Shown piece by piece: positions 1-8,953 of a DNA stretch of 64,000 bases. The notes beneath the pieces were generated by a model. It was not told the origin of the DNA, ran no database searches, and saw only the letters and a program-made list of their open reading frames with translations. How positions within the stretch are numbered: position 1 is the stretch's first letter; each line of letters starts with the position of its first letter. The position numbers and the translations under genes are program-made. Where the stretch lies: the NCBI RefSeq assembly GCF_000470655.1, contig NC_021913.1, positions 124,001 to 188,000 on the forward strand, in the 5' to 3' direction. Source of the stretch: Halorhabdus tiamatea SARL4B. GTDB taxonomy: Archaea > Halobacteriota > Halobacteria > Halobacteriales > Haloarculaceae.

Positions 1-1648
1 CGTCCCGAATGCACTGGGTGCGGACCGTCGCGTCGAAGACCGCCTCCGTGATGGAATGGCTGTTCGGCAGCGTCGCGGCGGAAAGGGTGTCCGTGTCACC
101 TGTGGCAATCGGCTCTCCCTCCGTCGAGGCCGCCGCATCCGCGTCCGCCGCTTCGTCGAAGCGAGTGAACAACTGGAGTTCCGTGATCGCCAGTCTCGGG
201 TCGACCCTGGCGTCCCGACAATCGACGGCGACGTCGCGGTACTCCTCGCCCAGCTGCGAGGCGAGTCCAGTATGGGCGTTGAACAGCTCCACCGGATCGG
301 TGGTAGCGTCGGCGTGAGCCTCGATCAGGACGTGGTCTGTGAGCCACTCGTCGCCCGCAAGCGTTTCGACAGTCGGGTCGTTCCAGTCGGTCAGCCGGTT
401 GCCCGTCGCCATGAGCTCGATCGAGTCGTCGACAGCAGTCATGGCTGCCCGGAACCGGTCGAATCGATCGGCGTACCCACCTGGCGTCGACCAGGTGATC
501 TGCCACTCGCCGTAGATCTCGTTGCCAATCTCCCAGTAGGTGACGTCGTAGGGTTCGGGATGACCGTGCTCGGCCCGGAGCGCCCCCATCTCCGTGTCGG
601 CCGAGCCGTTGCAGTACTCGACCCACTGTGCAGCTTCCTCCAGAGTCCCGTCGCCGGCGTTAACGCAGATCACCGGTTCGGCGTCGATCGCATCACAGAA
701 CTGGAGGAACTCGTCGGTCCCGAAGAGGTTGGTCTCGATGGCGTCCCACGCCGGGTTCGGCCGCGTCGGTCGGTCCTCGACCGGCCCGACGCCGTCCTTC
801 CAGTCATACCCAGAGGCGAAGTTCCCGCCCGGCCACCGCAACACGGGGAGTCCGTCGAGTAGCTCGACCAGTTCCGGGTCGGCCGTCTCGACGTGGTCGT
901 CCGGATAGACCAGCAGACGATCGAGGACGATGTTTGCCTCGCCGACCGTCGTGACGCTGACGCCGAGGAGCGCGTCGTCGGGCGCCGACGCCGGCACGTC
1001 GAGAGCGAACGGGACCGTTTCGAACTCGGTACCGGCAGTGACGGTCGTCGCCGCGACGGGATCGCCGAGCGTGCCGTCGTCCGCGACCGGGCTGTGGATG
1101 GCGATCCTGACATCAGTCTCGTCTGTCGCCCGGAGCGTCGTCTTCCCCTCGAACGTGCGCGTGCGATGAAGCGGGAAGTGACACCACTGGGCGATCCCAG
1201 CGGGATCGTCCCGGCTCCGGACTTCGATCCGCTGTGCCCGATCCTCGGCCGTGCCGACGTCCGGACTCGTCGTGACGCCGTCTCCGTAGGGGAACCAGAA
1301 GAGCGCGGTCCCGTCGCGGTAGGCCGCCCGGAAGCGATCTGCTTCGGGGAGATCGTGGGTCTCGGCGTAGGTCCCGATCCGGTCGTCGATCTCGGCGGGG
1401 TCGTGGATGCCGCCGCGACCGCCGTCGGCACCGAACCGGCGGTCCTGGAACTTCCAGGAACCCAGGGTCGGGTTGAACAGCGTCTGGGCTTCGAGGATAT
1501 TCGAGACGTTCCGGGGCGAGTAGAGGTGTTCGCCGAACTTGCCGAAGAGTTCGGCGTCGACTGTCCGGTCTACCGTCGTCTCGGGGTCGAGCCGGACCGT
1601 CGCTCGCCGGGCGATATCGCTTTCGGTGTGGGTAAGCAGGCGCGTCAT
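1..1648 (-). CDS. GH51-type alpha-L-arabinofuranosidase, 3' end outside window
   Basis: The frame is open from an ATG at 1648 to the window edge, about 549 codons, so the C-terminus is not seen. Near the N-terminus DAELFGKFGEHLYSP is a typical opening for this barrel family. WEIGNEIYGEW at about residues 370-382 carries the expected acid/base Glu, and ITELQLF near residue 488 offers a candidate nucleophile Glu. No signal peptide is visible, so I infer a cytosolic enzyme releasing arabinose from imported oligosaccharides. It resembles the dockerin enzyme at 5517 (GNE followed by a WGSW/YGEW-like stretch) more than the three roughly 500-aa paralogues (GNENWGCGG), so two subfamilies coexist here. 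It is the last of three same-strand GH51 genes, and a 9-bp-arm palindrome lies directly upstream of its start. Confidence 0.85.
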   Translation of the reverse strand, partial: MTRLLTHTESDIARRATVRLDPETTVDRTVDAELFGKFGEHLYSPRNVSNILEAQTLFNPTLGSWKFQDRRFGADGGRGGIHDPAEIDDRIGTYAETHDLPEADRFRAAYRDGTALFWFPYGDGVTTSPDVGTAEDRAQRIEVRSRDDPAGIAQWCHFPLHRTRTFEGKTTLRATDETDVRIAIHSPVADDGTLGDPVAATTVTAGTEFETVPFALDVPASAPDDALLGVSVTTVGEANIVLDRLLVYPDDHVETADPELVELLDGLPVLRWPGGNFASGYDWKDGVGPVEDRPTRPNPAWDAIETNLFGTDEFLQFCDAIDAEPVICVNAGDGTLEEAAQWVEYCNGSADTEMGALRAEHGHPEPYDVTYWEIGNEIYGEWQITWSTPGGYADRFDRFRAAMTAVDDSIELMATGNRLTDWNDPTVETLAGDEWLTDHVLIEAHADATTDPVELFNAHTGLASQLGEEYRDVAVDCRDARVDPRLAITELQLFTRFDEAADADAAASTEGEPIATGDTDTLSAATLPNSHSITEAVFDATVRTQCIRD

Positions 1649-1649
1649 C

Positions 1650-1669
1650 GACTCACGTAGACGTGAGTC
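1650..1669. promoter_or_regulatory. palindromic operator candidate
   Basis: gactcacgt and acgtgagtc face each other across a 2-bp spacer, one base upstream of the ATG at 1648. A TATA-like stretch (minus strand cacttatgtac, 1677-1687) lies 29-39 bp upstream of that ATG, so the palindrome would cover the transcription start or initial transcribed bases. A repressor site is the simplest reading. I did not see the same palindrome before the other arabinofuranosidase genes. Confidence 0.5.
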
Positions 1670-1699
1670 ACGGGGAGTACATAAGTGTAGGTCCGCTGC

Positions 1700-3241
1700 T
1701 CAACGCTCTACGGTCAGTCCCACTACGGAACTGGCGGGAACGTCAAAGGCGAAAGTTCCGTCACCGTGATTCTCGACGGCAATAGTCGATGGCTCGAAAC
1801 TCTCGGCGTTGTCTTTCGTCGAGTAGTCGTCGGTCTCCTTGCCAGCGAACAACACCTCGCTATCGACGACAGTGGCGTCCGCGACATCCATTGCAACGGT
1901 CGTCGAGCTCACAGCGTCGAGCGCACGATTCGACAGCGTGATTCTCACGCGCTCGTCAGTCTCGGAGGCCGACGCGCTCACGAGCGGTACGTCGTGGGTG
2001 TCCTGTGGGCCGAACTCGTCGCTCCGGCTCTCGACGGTGTGGACGTCTGCCTCGACGGTCGTCCGGAGCGCAGTTCCCCCCATATGGGCCTTGTAGAGAT
2101 CGAACACCTGGTAGGTCGGGGTCGGCCAGGCGTCCTCTTCGTCGGTCTGGACGAGACACTGTAGGACGTTGACCGTCTGGGCGATGTTCGCCATCGCGAC
2201 GACGTCAGCCCGTTCGTTGAGGTCGTCGAGGACGCTCGCGGCGGCGAGTGCGTCCCGGACGGTGTTCTCCTGTTCGAGGCCGTTGGCGAAGACGGCCTCG
2301 GGGTGCCAGACGCCCCACTCGTCGACGATGATACCGGCGTTCGATCCGGGGGCGAACATCTCCAAGGCCTCGGCCGCGCGGTCGACGTCCTCGCCGATCC
2401 GGGCCGCCCGGGCGAGCATACGGTAGTACTGCTCGGTCGAGAAGTCCGTGTCCCCGCCGGCGTAGTAGTATCGATGGACTGAAAGGTGATCGAGGAGGTC
2501 ATAGACGCTGCCCTGGCCGAAGGAGACGCACTTCTCTAAGTGTTCGAGGAACTGGCGGTTCCAGTCGTCGGTCACGTGACCACACGCCACCAGTTCCATC
2601 GAGCCGTCACTCATCACACGGTCGAAGCCCTTGAGGTAGTTCGCGAAGCGGCGGAACTCCTCGGCGTACAGCTGTGGACTGTAGCGCCCGCCACACCCCC
2701 AGTTCTCGTTACCGACGCCCCAGTAGGTGACGTCATGTGGCTCCTCGCTCCCGTTTTCGGCACGCAGCCGGGTCATCTCCGTGTCGCCGTCGTAGTTGCA
2801 GTACTCCGCCCAGTCGACCCCCTCTTCGGGGTCGCCCGAGCCGACGTTGACGGCGAGATACGGTTCAGCGTCGAGGAGGTCACACAACCGCATGAAGCTC
2901 TCAGTCCCGAAGGCGTTGGACTCCTCGGGGCGGTTCTCCCGCCCCTGAGCCCACCACATGTTCCGCTGGCGTGGGCGCTCCTCGCGCGGACCGATCCCGT
3001 CTTTCCAGTGGTAGTCGTCGGCGAAACACCCGCCCGGCCACCGGAGCACGGGGGCGTCGAGGTTCCGGAGCAACTCGACCGTGTCCATCCGAATGCCATC
3101 CTCGGTCGGAACACGGTCGTCCTCGCCGACCCAGACCCCGCCGTAGATACACCGCCCGAGGTGTTCGGTCAGATGACCGTAGACGTTGGGATCGATCCGG
3201 TCGATCGGGGCGTGCCGCGAGACGTAGATCGCTGCGTCCAT
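1700..3241 (-). CDS. alpha-L-arabinofuranosidase, GH51
   Basis: A 513-aa cytosolic glycoside hydrolase of GH51, which removes terminal alpha-L-arabinofuranosyl residues from arabinan and arabinoxylan oligosaccharides with retention. GVGNENWGCGG at about residue 177 contains the acid/base Glu, and VDEWGVWHPEA at about residue 307 contains the nucleophile Glu. The C-terminal 130 residues form the usual beta-sandwich, ending in a SVVGLTVER-like strand. Length is normal for the family. A TATA-like element (3265-3276, minus strand) is 24-35 bp upstream of the ATG, fitting a short or absent leader. It is one of three close paralogues in the window (with 3385-4896 and 10855-12396), which share long identical stretches. 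Its own promoter and the 143-bp gap to the next gene argue against a tight operon. Confidence 0.93.
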   Translation of the reverse strand: MDAAIYVSRHAPIDRIDPNVYGHLTEHLGRCIYGGVWVGEDDRVPTEDGIRMDTVELLRNLDAPVLRWPGGCFADDYHWKDGIGPREERPRQRNMWWAQGRENRPEESNAFGTESFMRLCDLLDAEPYLAVNVGSGDPEEGVDWAEYCNYDGDTEMTRLRAENGSEEPHDVTYWGVGNENWGCGGRYSPQLYAEEFRRFANYLKGFDRVMSDGSMELVACGHVTDDWNRQFLEHLEKCVSFGQGSVYDLLDHLSVHRYYYAGGDTDFSTEQYYRMLARAARIGEDVDRAAEALEMFAPGSNAGIIVDEWGVWHPEAVFANGLEQENTVRDALAAASVLDDLNERADVVAMANIAQTVNVLQCLVQTDEEDAWPTPTYQVFDLYKAHMGGTALRTTVEADVHTVESRSDEFGPQDTHDVPLVSASASETDERVRITLSNRALDAVSSTTVAMDVADATVVDSEVLFAGKETDDYSTKDNAESFEPSTIAVENHGDGTFAFDVPASSVVGLTVER

Positions 3242-3264
3242 ACCTCACGCGTATCGCCAGAGGC

Positions 3265-3276
3265 TCATATAGATAT
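3265..3276 (-). promoter_or_regulatory. TATA box for GH51 gene at 3241
   Basis: An AT-rich stretch (plus strand tcatatagatat) lies 24-35 bp upstream of the ATG, the normal distance for a near-leaderless haloarchaeal promoter. Confidence 0.5.
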
Positions 3277-3384
3277 GGACTCACACCGCCGCAAACCGAC
3301 GGACGCGCCACGCGCGCCGACCGGCAAATCGATGGTAGTAGGCGGCCGGAAAATAGTAGATCCCGTCGAAGCGCCGACGGGCAG

Positions 3385-4896
3385 CTATGCTTCGAACGTG
3401 AGGCCGACGACGGCGCTCTCGGGGACCGCGACCGCAAAGGTCCCGTCGCCGTTGGCCACGACGTCGACGTCGTCGGGCGTGAATTCGTCGGCGTTGTCCT
3501 TCGTCGAGTATTCCTCGACCGCGTTGTCGGCGAACAGTACCTCGCTGTCGACGAGCGACGCGCTCTTGTCTTCCAGGGAGACGGTGACGTCCTCGCTCTC
3601 GAGGGCCCGGTTCGACAGCGTCACGAAGACCTCGTCGCCGTGGGCGGACGCCGACGCGCTCACGAGCGGCACGTCGTAGGGTTCGTCCTCGACCTCGTGC
3701 TCGTCGGTCTCGATGACCGTGTCGAGCGCCGTGCCGCCGGCGTGGTTCTCGTAGAGATCGAACACCTGGTAGGTCGGGGTCGCCCAGGCGTCCTCCTCGT
3801 CGGTCTGGACGAGACACTGTAGGACGTTGACCGTCTGGGCGATGTTCGCCATCGATACGACATCGGCCCGTTCGTGGAGATCGTCGAAGACGCCGGCCGC
3901 GGAGATCGCATCACGGACCGTATTCTCCTGTTCGAGGCCGTTCGTGTTGGTCGCCTCGGGGTGCCAGACGCCCCACTCGTCGACGATGATGCTGATGTCT
4001 GACTCGGGTGCATAGGTCGACAGCGCGTCGACGGCGTCGTCGACGTCTCCCCCGACCTTCCGGGAGCGCGCGAGCAGGCGGAAGTACTCCTCGTCGTCGA
4101 AGTCGGTGTCACCGCCGGCCTCGTAGTAGCGATGGACCGACATGTGATCCATCAGGTCGTAGGGACCCTGGACGAACTCCGCGCAGTCGTCGAGGGCGTC
4201 GAGGAACTTCCGGTTCCAGTCCTCGTTGATGTGGCCGACGGAAACCAGATCGACGTCTCGCTCGCTCAGCATGCCATCGACACTCCGGAGATAGGTAGCG
4301 TAGCGACGGAACTGCTCGGCGTACTCCTCGGGGCTCAGGCGGCCACCACACCCCCAGTTCTCGTTGCCCACGCCCCAGAACTTCACGTCGTGGGGGTCCT
4401 CGCTGCCGTTTTCGGCACGGCGATTCGCGAGTTCGGTGTCGCCGTCGTAGTTGCAGTACTCGAGCCAGTCTGCCGCCTCACCCGGCGACCCGTTGCCGAC
4501 GTTGGCCGCGAGATACGGTTCGGTATCGAGGAGATCACAGACCCGCATGAACTCCTCCGTGCCGAACTCGTTCGGCTCTTCGGGGATGTCCGCACGTCCC
4601 TGTGTCCAGAAGGCGTTGCGGCGGGTCGGCCGCTCCTCGCGCGGGCCAATCCCGTCCTCCCAATGGTAGTCGTCAGCGAAACAGCCACCCGGCCATCGCA
4701 GAACGGGCATCTCCAGGTCCGCGAGGAGTTCGACGGTGTCCATCCGAACCCCGTCCTCGGTCGGGACACGGTCGTCCTCGCCGACCCACAGCCCGCCATA
4801 GATGCACCGCCCGAGGTGCTCGGCGAAGTGGCCGTACACGTTCGGGTTGATTGTATCGATCGGCTCGTGCTGATGGACATAGATCTCTGAGCCCAT
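3385..4896 (-). CDS. alpha-L-arabinofuranosidase, GH51
   Basis: A 503-aa paralogue of the 513-aa enzyme beside it, with the same architecture. The N-terminus begins at the barrel (INPNVYGHFAEHLGRCIYGG), the acid/base motif GVGNENWGCGG is near residue 179, the nucleophile motif VDEWGVWHPEA is near residue 306, and a C-terminal beta-sandwich follows. No signal sequence is present, so it is cytosolic. The ATG at 4896 is preceded at 4921-4930 by a clear TATA element (atttataaat). Paralogous copies of one activity often differ in linkage or side-chain preference; nothing in the sequence tells which substrates are divided between them. Confidence 0.93.
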   Translation of the reverse strand: MGSEIYVHQHEPIDTINPNVYGHFAEHLGRCIYGGLWVGEDDRVPTEDGVRMDTVELLADLEMPVLRWPGGCFADDYHWEDGIGPREERPTRRNAFWTQGRADIPEEPNEFGTEEFMRVCDLLDTEPYLAANVGNGSPGEAADWLEYCNYDGDTELANRRAENGSEDPHDVKFWGVGNENWGCGGRLSPEEYAEQFRRYATYLRSVDGMLSERDVDLVSVGHINEDWNRKFLDALDDCAEFVQGPYDLMDHMSVHRYYEAGGDTDFDDEEYFRLLARSRKVGGDVDDAVDALSTYAPESDISIIVDEWGVWHPEATNTNGLEQENTVRDAISAAGVFDDLHERADVVSMANIAQTVNVLQCLVQTDEEDAWATPTYQVFDLYENHAGGTALDTVIETDEHEVEDEPYDVPLVSASASAHGDEVFVTLSNRALESEDVTVSLEDKSASLVDSEVLFADNAVEEYSTKDNADEFTPDDVDVVANGDGTFAVAVPESAVVGLTFEA

Positions 4897-4920
4897 AGGT
4901 TCACCGAGCGGCTAACAATT

Positions 4921-4930
4921 ATTTATAAAT
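4921..4930 (-). promoter_or_regulatory. TATA box for GH51 gene at 4896
   Basis: atttataaat lies 25-34 bp upstream of the ATG within a short AT-rich tract. It is the best-formed TATA element of the arabinose locus. Confidence 0.6.
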
Positions 4931-5024
4931 TTTGGTCCGTCGGACAATATCACGGGATCAGTTCCCGATGGCGACTCGCCGAAACTCGCAAACGGCCTAC
5001 AGTCGAACGACGCACCCGCCGTGT

Positions 5025-5398
5025 TCAGCGACGGGGACAGCAAGCGTCGGAAGAAATCTCACATTCGTATTCCAGAAGACCCGACCCATCCGCGGCGTCA
5101 GTCGTGACGGTCACCGGCCGCGCGCCGTCGAAGTCGAGGAGGGATACCTCAACCGTCCGGGCGGGCCCGGCGGTGATCGACCCGACAAACCACGCCTCAC
5201 CCCGCCGGCGGGCGAGCGTCGCCTCGCTTCCGAGGTGACCGCCGACGAAAACGGTTGCATCCCACGCGGCCGGAACGGCTTCGGGTACGTCCGCGGCGAG
5301 CAGACGAGGACGCGAGTGCCGTCGCGTTCGAGGACGAGCGTGCCGTTCGGGTTAATCTGGGCAGTGAGTTCGCCAGTCGGACAGATGATCGAAACCAT
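5025..5398 (-). pseudogene. GH97-like glycosidase remnant with large internal deletion
   Basis: The minus strand from the ATG at 5398 reads an N-terminal piece (SIICPTGELTAQINPNGTL, then LERDGTRVLV) like the start of GH97 alpha-glucosidase/galactosidase proteins. In a shifted frame it then continues as VPAAWDATVFVGGHLGSEAT and AWFVGSITAGPARTVEVSL, like the GH97 C-terminal beta-sandwich, to a stop at 5025. A whole GH97 enzyme is over 600 aa, so the catalytic barrel is gone and about 120 codons remain in two frames. The family assignment is from memory of these motifs. It suggests the locus once held a broader set of glycosidases. Confidence 0.5.
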
Positions 5399-5482
5399 AC
5401 CGCTAGTTCACTGCTATCGGTGATCATTGGGGACCCATGACGAAGCACTCGAAACGAATTACACTATCTGAAAGACCCCAAC

Positions 5483-5494
5483 TTATTTATTCTA
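5483..5494 (+). promoter_or_regulatory. TATA box for exported dockerin enzyme
   Basis: ttatttattcta lies 23-34 bp before the ATG at 5517. This spacing supports the ATG start over the in-frame TTG at 5505. Confidence 0.55.
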
Positions 5495-5516
5495 TAAGTG
5501 AGAGTTGTCGAATCGT

Positions 5517-8135
5517 ATGACAACAGATAGCAGTGACAGTGGCAACGAACTGGGCGGGAGCTCCGTCGACGTCTCCCGACGAACGTTTCTCGCAGCGCAG
5601 TCGGCGGTAGCCGCCGGCTCAGTGGTAGGACTCGGGGCAGGAACAGCCGCCGGAAAGTCCGAGGAGATGATCCAAAACACTGTCTCGATCGATACATCAG
5701 AACAGGCCGACCAGGAAGTCCCAGACACGCTGTTCGGTCGGCTCCACGAGTTCTACGGCGACGCGACGATCTATCCGACGGCCTACTCATTGCACGTCAA
5801 GAACCCGACGTTCTACCGGACGGTCGACACGTGGGCCGAGGACTGGGCCGAGGACATGGGGGCGTTCATCAGCGTCGAGCGCGACGATGTCCTGCCGTTT
5901 CCCTGGCAGCAGGTCGGCGGCGACGACGTGCGTTTCGAGCACCGGACCGACGGCGAGCAGGTCGCTGGCGGGCAAGTCCAGGACGAGGGCGTCGGCTACC
6001 CGCGGATCACAGTCGACGGCGGGAACAGGGGAGGTATTCACCAGAAGACCGTCCTCCCGGACTTCCGGACGCTTGAGTACAACCTCGGGCTGTCCGTCCG
6101 CGGGAGCGTGGACGCGGTGAGGGTATCGATCACGACGCTTGACGGCGAGACGCTCGCCTCGACGGATGTCCCTGTCTCCGAGGAGTGGACGCGTCACGAG
6201 CCCACACTCGAACTGAGCGAGGCAAGCGGTGACAAGCACAACGGGCCGCTCGGGCTGATCGAACACGAGCACGTTCCCTACGGGGAGTATGCAGTCGAGT
6301 TCACAGCCGACGCGGACGGTCACTTCGACATCGATTTCATCGAGTTCGCTGCCGCCGACGCAATCGAGGGGCCACAGACCGGTGCGCCGTTCAATCCGAC
6401 GACGATACAGTTACTCCAGGACCAGCACAACACCTGGCTAAAGTGGCCCGGCGGGAACGTCACCAGCCAGTACAACTGGGAGGACGGCATCGGGCCGCTC
6501 GCGGAACGGACGCCGCGATTCAACCACGCCTGGGGCGGCATCCAGCCGAACTACTTCGGGACGGCCGAATACCTCGATCTGTGTGCACTGGCCGATCAGA
6601 CACCCGAAATCACGGTCGGGTGGCACGACAACGCAGCCGAGTGGGCCGCCGAACGGGAGATCCTCCCGGAAGACGCCGCCAACTGGGTCGCGTACGTTAA
6701 CGGCTCGACCGACACCGAGTACGGTGCTCGAAGGGCCGATCACGGCTACGACGACCCCTGGAACGTCGAACACTGGGGCGTGGGCAACGAGGTCTGGGGG
6801 AGCTGGCAGTTCGGCCATACACCGGACCCCTCGGAATACGCGACCGGGTCGAACGATCGGATCGGCTTCGAGACGTACTCCCGGGCGATGCGCGAGGTCG
6901 ACGACTCGATATCAATCATCGCCAGCGGGTGGGACCCCGCCGAGGCCGAGCACAACGAGACACCCTGGAACGAAACGCTGTTCGACGAACTGGACGACGA
7001 CCTGCTGGACGGCGTGAACATCCACCGCTACCAGTGGGGTCTCGATAGCATCGACGCGGTCAAGTCCTGGAAGGACGAGCACGACGCCGACAACATCGAC
7101 TACAACGAAGTGATGGTAATGGCCGCGACCCAGCTTGGCAACCAGCTCGAAGGGGTTGCCGCCATGGCCACGGAACACGGCCAGGACGACTGCTACATCA
7201 ACCTCAGCGAACTCGGCATCTTCCCCCAGGTAGACACCGAGCAAGCAGCGCCGTATCCCGGACCGGAGACGATGCCCGGTGGTGCATACGTCGCCGGCGC
7301 GCTCAACGCGCTTATCCGGCTGAGCGACAGTGTCCGGTGGGCGGCCCAGACCTGGGTGCCAGTCGTCATGGGCCCGACGTCGGAGACGCCGTTGCGTCCG
7401 GACGGAATAGTGACACGGCTGTACGCGACACTGTTCAAAGGTGACGACACCTGGTACTCAGTCGGCGTCAGCTCGAGCGGTGCCAGCCGGGATCTACCCA
7501 ACACAGGACCGCGAGTCAACCCCGCCGAAGACATGCCGTACGTGGACGGCGCAGCAATGCAGAACGGCGACGACGACCTGGCGGTGTTCGTGATCAACCG
7601 CAACCTTCGCACGTCGAGCGACGTCACGGTCGAAGTTGGCGAAGACTACGCCGGCCATGCCGTCGAGGTCGTCAAGCTGGGTCCCGCTTCGAGTGAGCGG
7701 CCGCTCCCGCACAGCTTCCGGAAGTCCTACGAAGCCCCCTCGAACGCGACCGTCAAGCAGATGACGACGAGCGTCGGCGACGACGGAACGATGACGGTCG
7801 AACTCGAACCGGCCGGCGTCGCGCGGCTGTACGTCAGCGCCGACCCGGACACGGTCAAATCCGTGGGCGACCACGGAGCCTGGGGCGGGATGACTTATCC
7901 GGACATCCAACTCCAGACTCTGGCCGGCGGCGACGGACTGCCGAGAGACCCGAACGGTGACGGACTCTTGACCGACGTGAACGGGGACGGCGACGTCGAT
8001 ATTGCCGACGTGCGGGCGCTCCTCTGGAATCGGACCCATCCGGCTGTCACGGACCAGCCCGCGCTCTTCGACTTCGACGACGACGGAACCGTGACTGTGG
8101 ATGACGTCCTCGCGCTGTTGAGGGACATCTACTAG
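5517..8135 (+). CDS. Tat-exported GH51-like arabinofuranosidase with C-terminal dockerin
   Basis: An 872-aa predicted extracellular glycosidase. Residues 1-45 form a twin-arginine signal ([20 protein letters not shown]). A roughly 220-residue beta-rich N-terminal module (carbohydrate-binding-like) precedes the barrel. [13 protein letters not shown] at about residues 418-430 carries the acid/base Glu, and NLSELGIFP at about residue 565 is the likely nucleophile site. The last 60 residues hold two calcium-binding dockerin-type repeats ([13 protein letters not shown] and [13 protein letters not shown]). In haloarchaea such repeats occur without classical cellulosomes, so the cohesin partner, if any, is unknown. 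The ATG at 5517 is preferred for TATA spacing and because the Tat motif then sits normally. It probably cuts extracellular arabinan or arabinoxylan for the cytosolic GH51 enzymes nearby. Confidence 0.88.
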   Translation: MTTDSSDSGNELGGSSVDVSRRTFLAAQSAVAAGSVVGLGAGTAAGKSEEMIQNTVSIDTSEQADQEVPDTLFGRLHEFYGDATIYPTAYSLHVKNPTFYRTVDTWAEDWAEDMGAFISVERDDVLPFPWQQVGGDDVRFEHRTDGEQVAGGQVQDEGVGYPRITVDGGNRGGIHQKTVLPDFRTLEYNLGLSVRGSVDAVRVSITTLDGETLASTDVPVSEEWTRHEPTLELSEASGDKHNGPLGLIEHEHVPYGEYAVEFTADADGHFDIDFIEFAAADAIEGPQTGAPFNPTTIQLLQDQHNTWLKWPGGNVTSQYNWEDGIGPLAERTPRFNHAWGGIQPNYFGTAEYLDLCALADQTPEITVGWHDNAAEWAAEREILPEDAANWVAYVNGSTDTEYGARRADHGYDDPWNVEHWGVGNEVWGSWQFGHTPDPSEYATGSNDRIGFETYSRAMREVDDSISIIASGWDPAEAEHNETPWNETLFDELDDDLLDGVNIHRYQWGLDSIDAVKSWKDEHDADNIDYNEVMVMAATQLGNQLEGVAAMATEHGQDDCYINLSELGIFPQVDTEQAAPYPGPETMPGGAYVAGALNALIRLSDSVRWAAQTWVPVVMGPTSETPLRPDGIVTRLYATLFKGDDTWYSVGVSSSGASRDLPNTGPRVNPAEDMPYVDGAAMQNGDDDLAVFVINRNLRTSSDVTVEVGEDYAGHAVEVVKLGPASSERPLPHSFRKSYEAPSNATVKQMTTSVGDDGTMTVELEPAGVARLYVSADPDTVKSVGDHGAWGGMTYPDIQLQTLAGGDGLPRDPNGDGLLTDVNGDGDVDIADVRALLWNRTHPAVTDQPALFDFDDDGTVTVDDVLALLRDIY

Positions 8136-8197
8136 AGACCTCACAACGGAAACAAGACCGATCGTTCCAACTGGAAAAAGAAATATTGCGGACGGAA

Positions 8198-8770
8198 TCA
8201 GCTCCGACAGCCGTGAACTCGCTGGGGGGCCGGATCGTCATCGGTGCGATCCTCACTCCCGTCTTGGGATTCCCGGTCCGGCTGGAGGGCTTGATCGGTA
8301 TCCGAACGGTCGGCTGTGCGCCAGGTCACGTCGTTTTCGTGCATGAGTTCCCGGACGTAACTAAGGCTGTATTCAACGTCGAACGTGTCCTCGATGTAGC
8401 GCTGGAGGAGTTTGGGTGTCCACATGACGGCGTCGTACCCGACAACGGTCGGGGACGCGTCCAGAACGGCTTCGAGACGGTCACGCTCGTCGTCGTCCAG
8501 CTTCGACGGGCGACCCGGCCGCTTCTCGTCGTAGATGACGTCCTCGAGCGGTTCCTCCTCGAGACGCTCGAGTCGTTTGAGCCAGTTGTGAATCGTGGTC
8601 CGAGAGACGTCGTACCAGTCAGCGAGCTGGGTCTGTGGAATGCCCTCTTTATGGTTGATCCCGACCATGATCCGCTGGGTCGCAGTCTTGCCATCCACCT
8701 CCGTGAGATACTCCCGCAGTTCCTCGACCGACACGTTTTCTGGTCGGACTGCTCGAGCTGCTTGGGACAT
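8198..8770 (-). CDS. IS630-type helix-turn-helix protein (orfA), stand-alone
   Basis: 190 aa from the ATG at 8770. The N-terminal half has a winged helix-turn-helix of the IS630/Tc1 transposase type ([20 protein letters not shown]), followed by [19 protein letters not shown] and a second HTH-like stretch ending in [18 protein letters not shown]. Full IS630 transposases continue into a DDE domain. Here the frame ends in a charged tail, only 62 bp remain before the next gene, and no DDE half is seen. It is either the truncated left part of an IS630 element or a retained DNA-binding protein. Its place between an arabinofuranosidase gene and araA would fit a local regulator, but that is only a guess. 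Confidence 0.65.
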   Translation of the reverse strand: MSQAARAVRPENVSVEELREYLTEVDGKTATQRIMVGINHKEGIPQTQLADWYDVSRTTIHNWLKRLERLEEEPLEDVIYDEKRPGRPSKLDDDERDRLEAVLDASPTVVGYDAVMWTPKLLQRYIEDTFDVEYSLSYVRELMHENDVTWRTADRSDTDQALQPDRESQDGSEDRTDDDPAPQRVHGCRS

Positions 8771-8953
8771 ATTCCCAACCACGGGTCGAATATACAATTA
8801 CTTTTCGATGCCAGAAGTGACTCGGCCGTCCGGCGCCAACGTCACGTGATTCTACGACGACCTCCGAGATCCCACCAGCGGGCCGACTTGCGGACAACAA
8901 CTGAGAGGTCACCGATTGTTTTTTATCCGAAGTCGTCCAATCATTGTGTGTTT

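Noticed and set aside
2540-3679. 379-codon plus-strand frame across two GH51 genes
   Set aside because: It runs antisense through two recognisable enzymes and their intergenic region, and the translation is low-complexity Val/Pro/Arg-rich.
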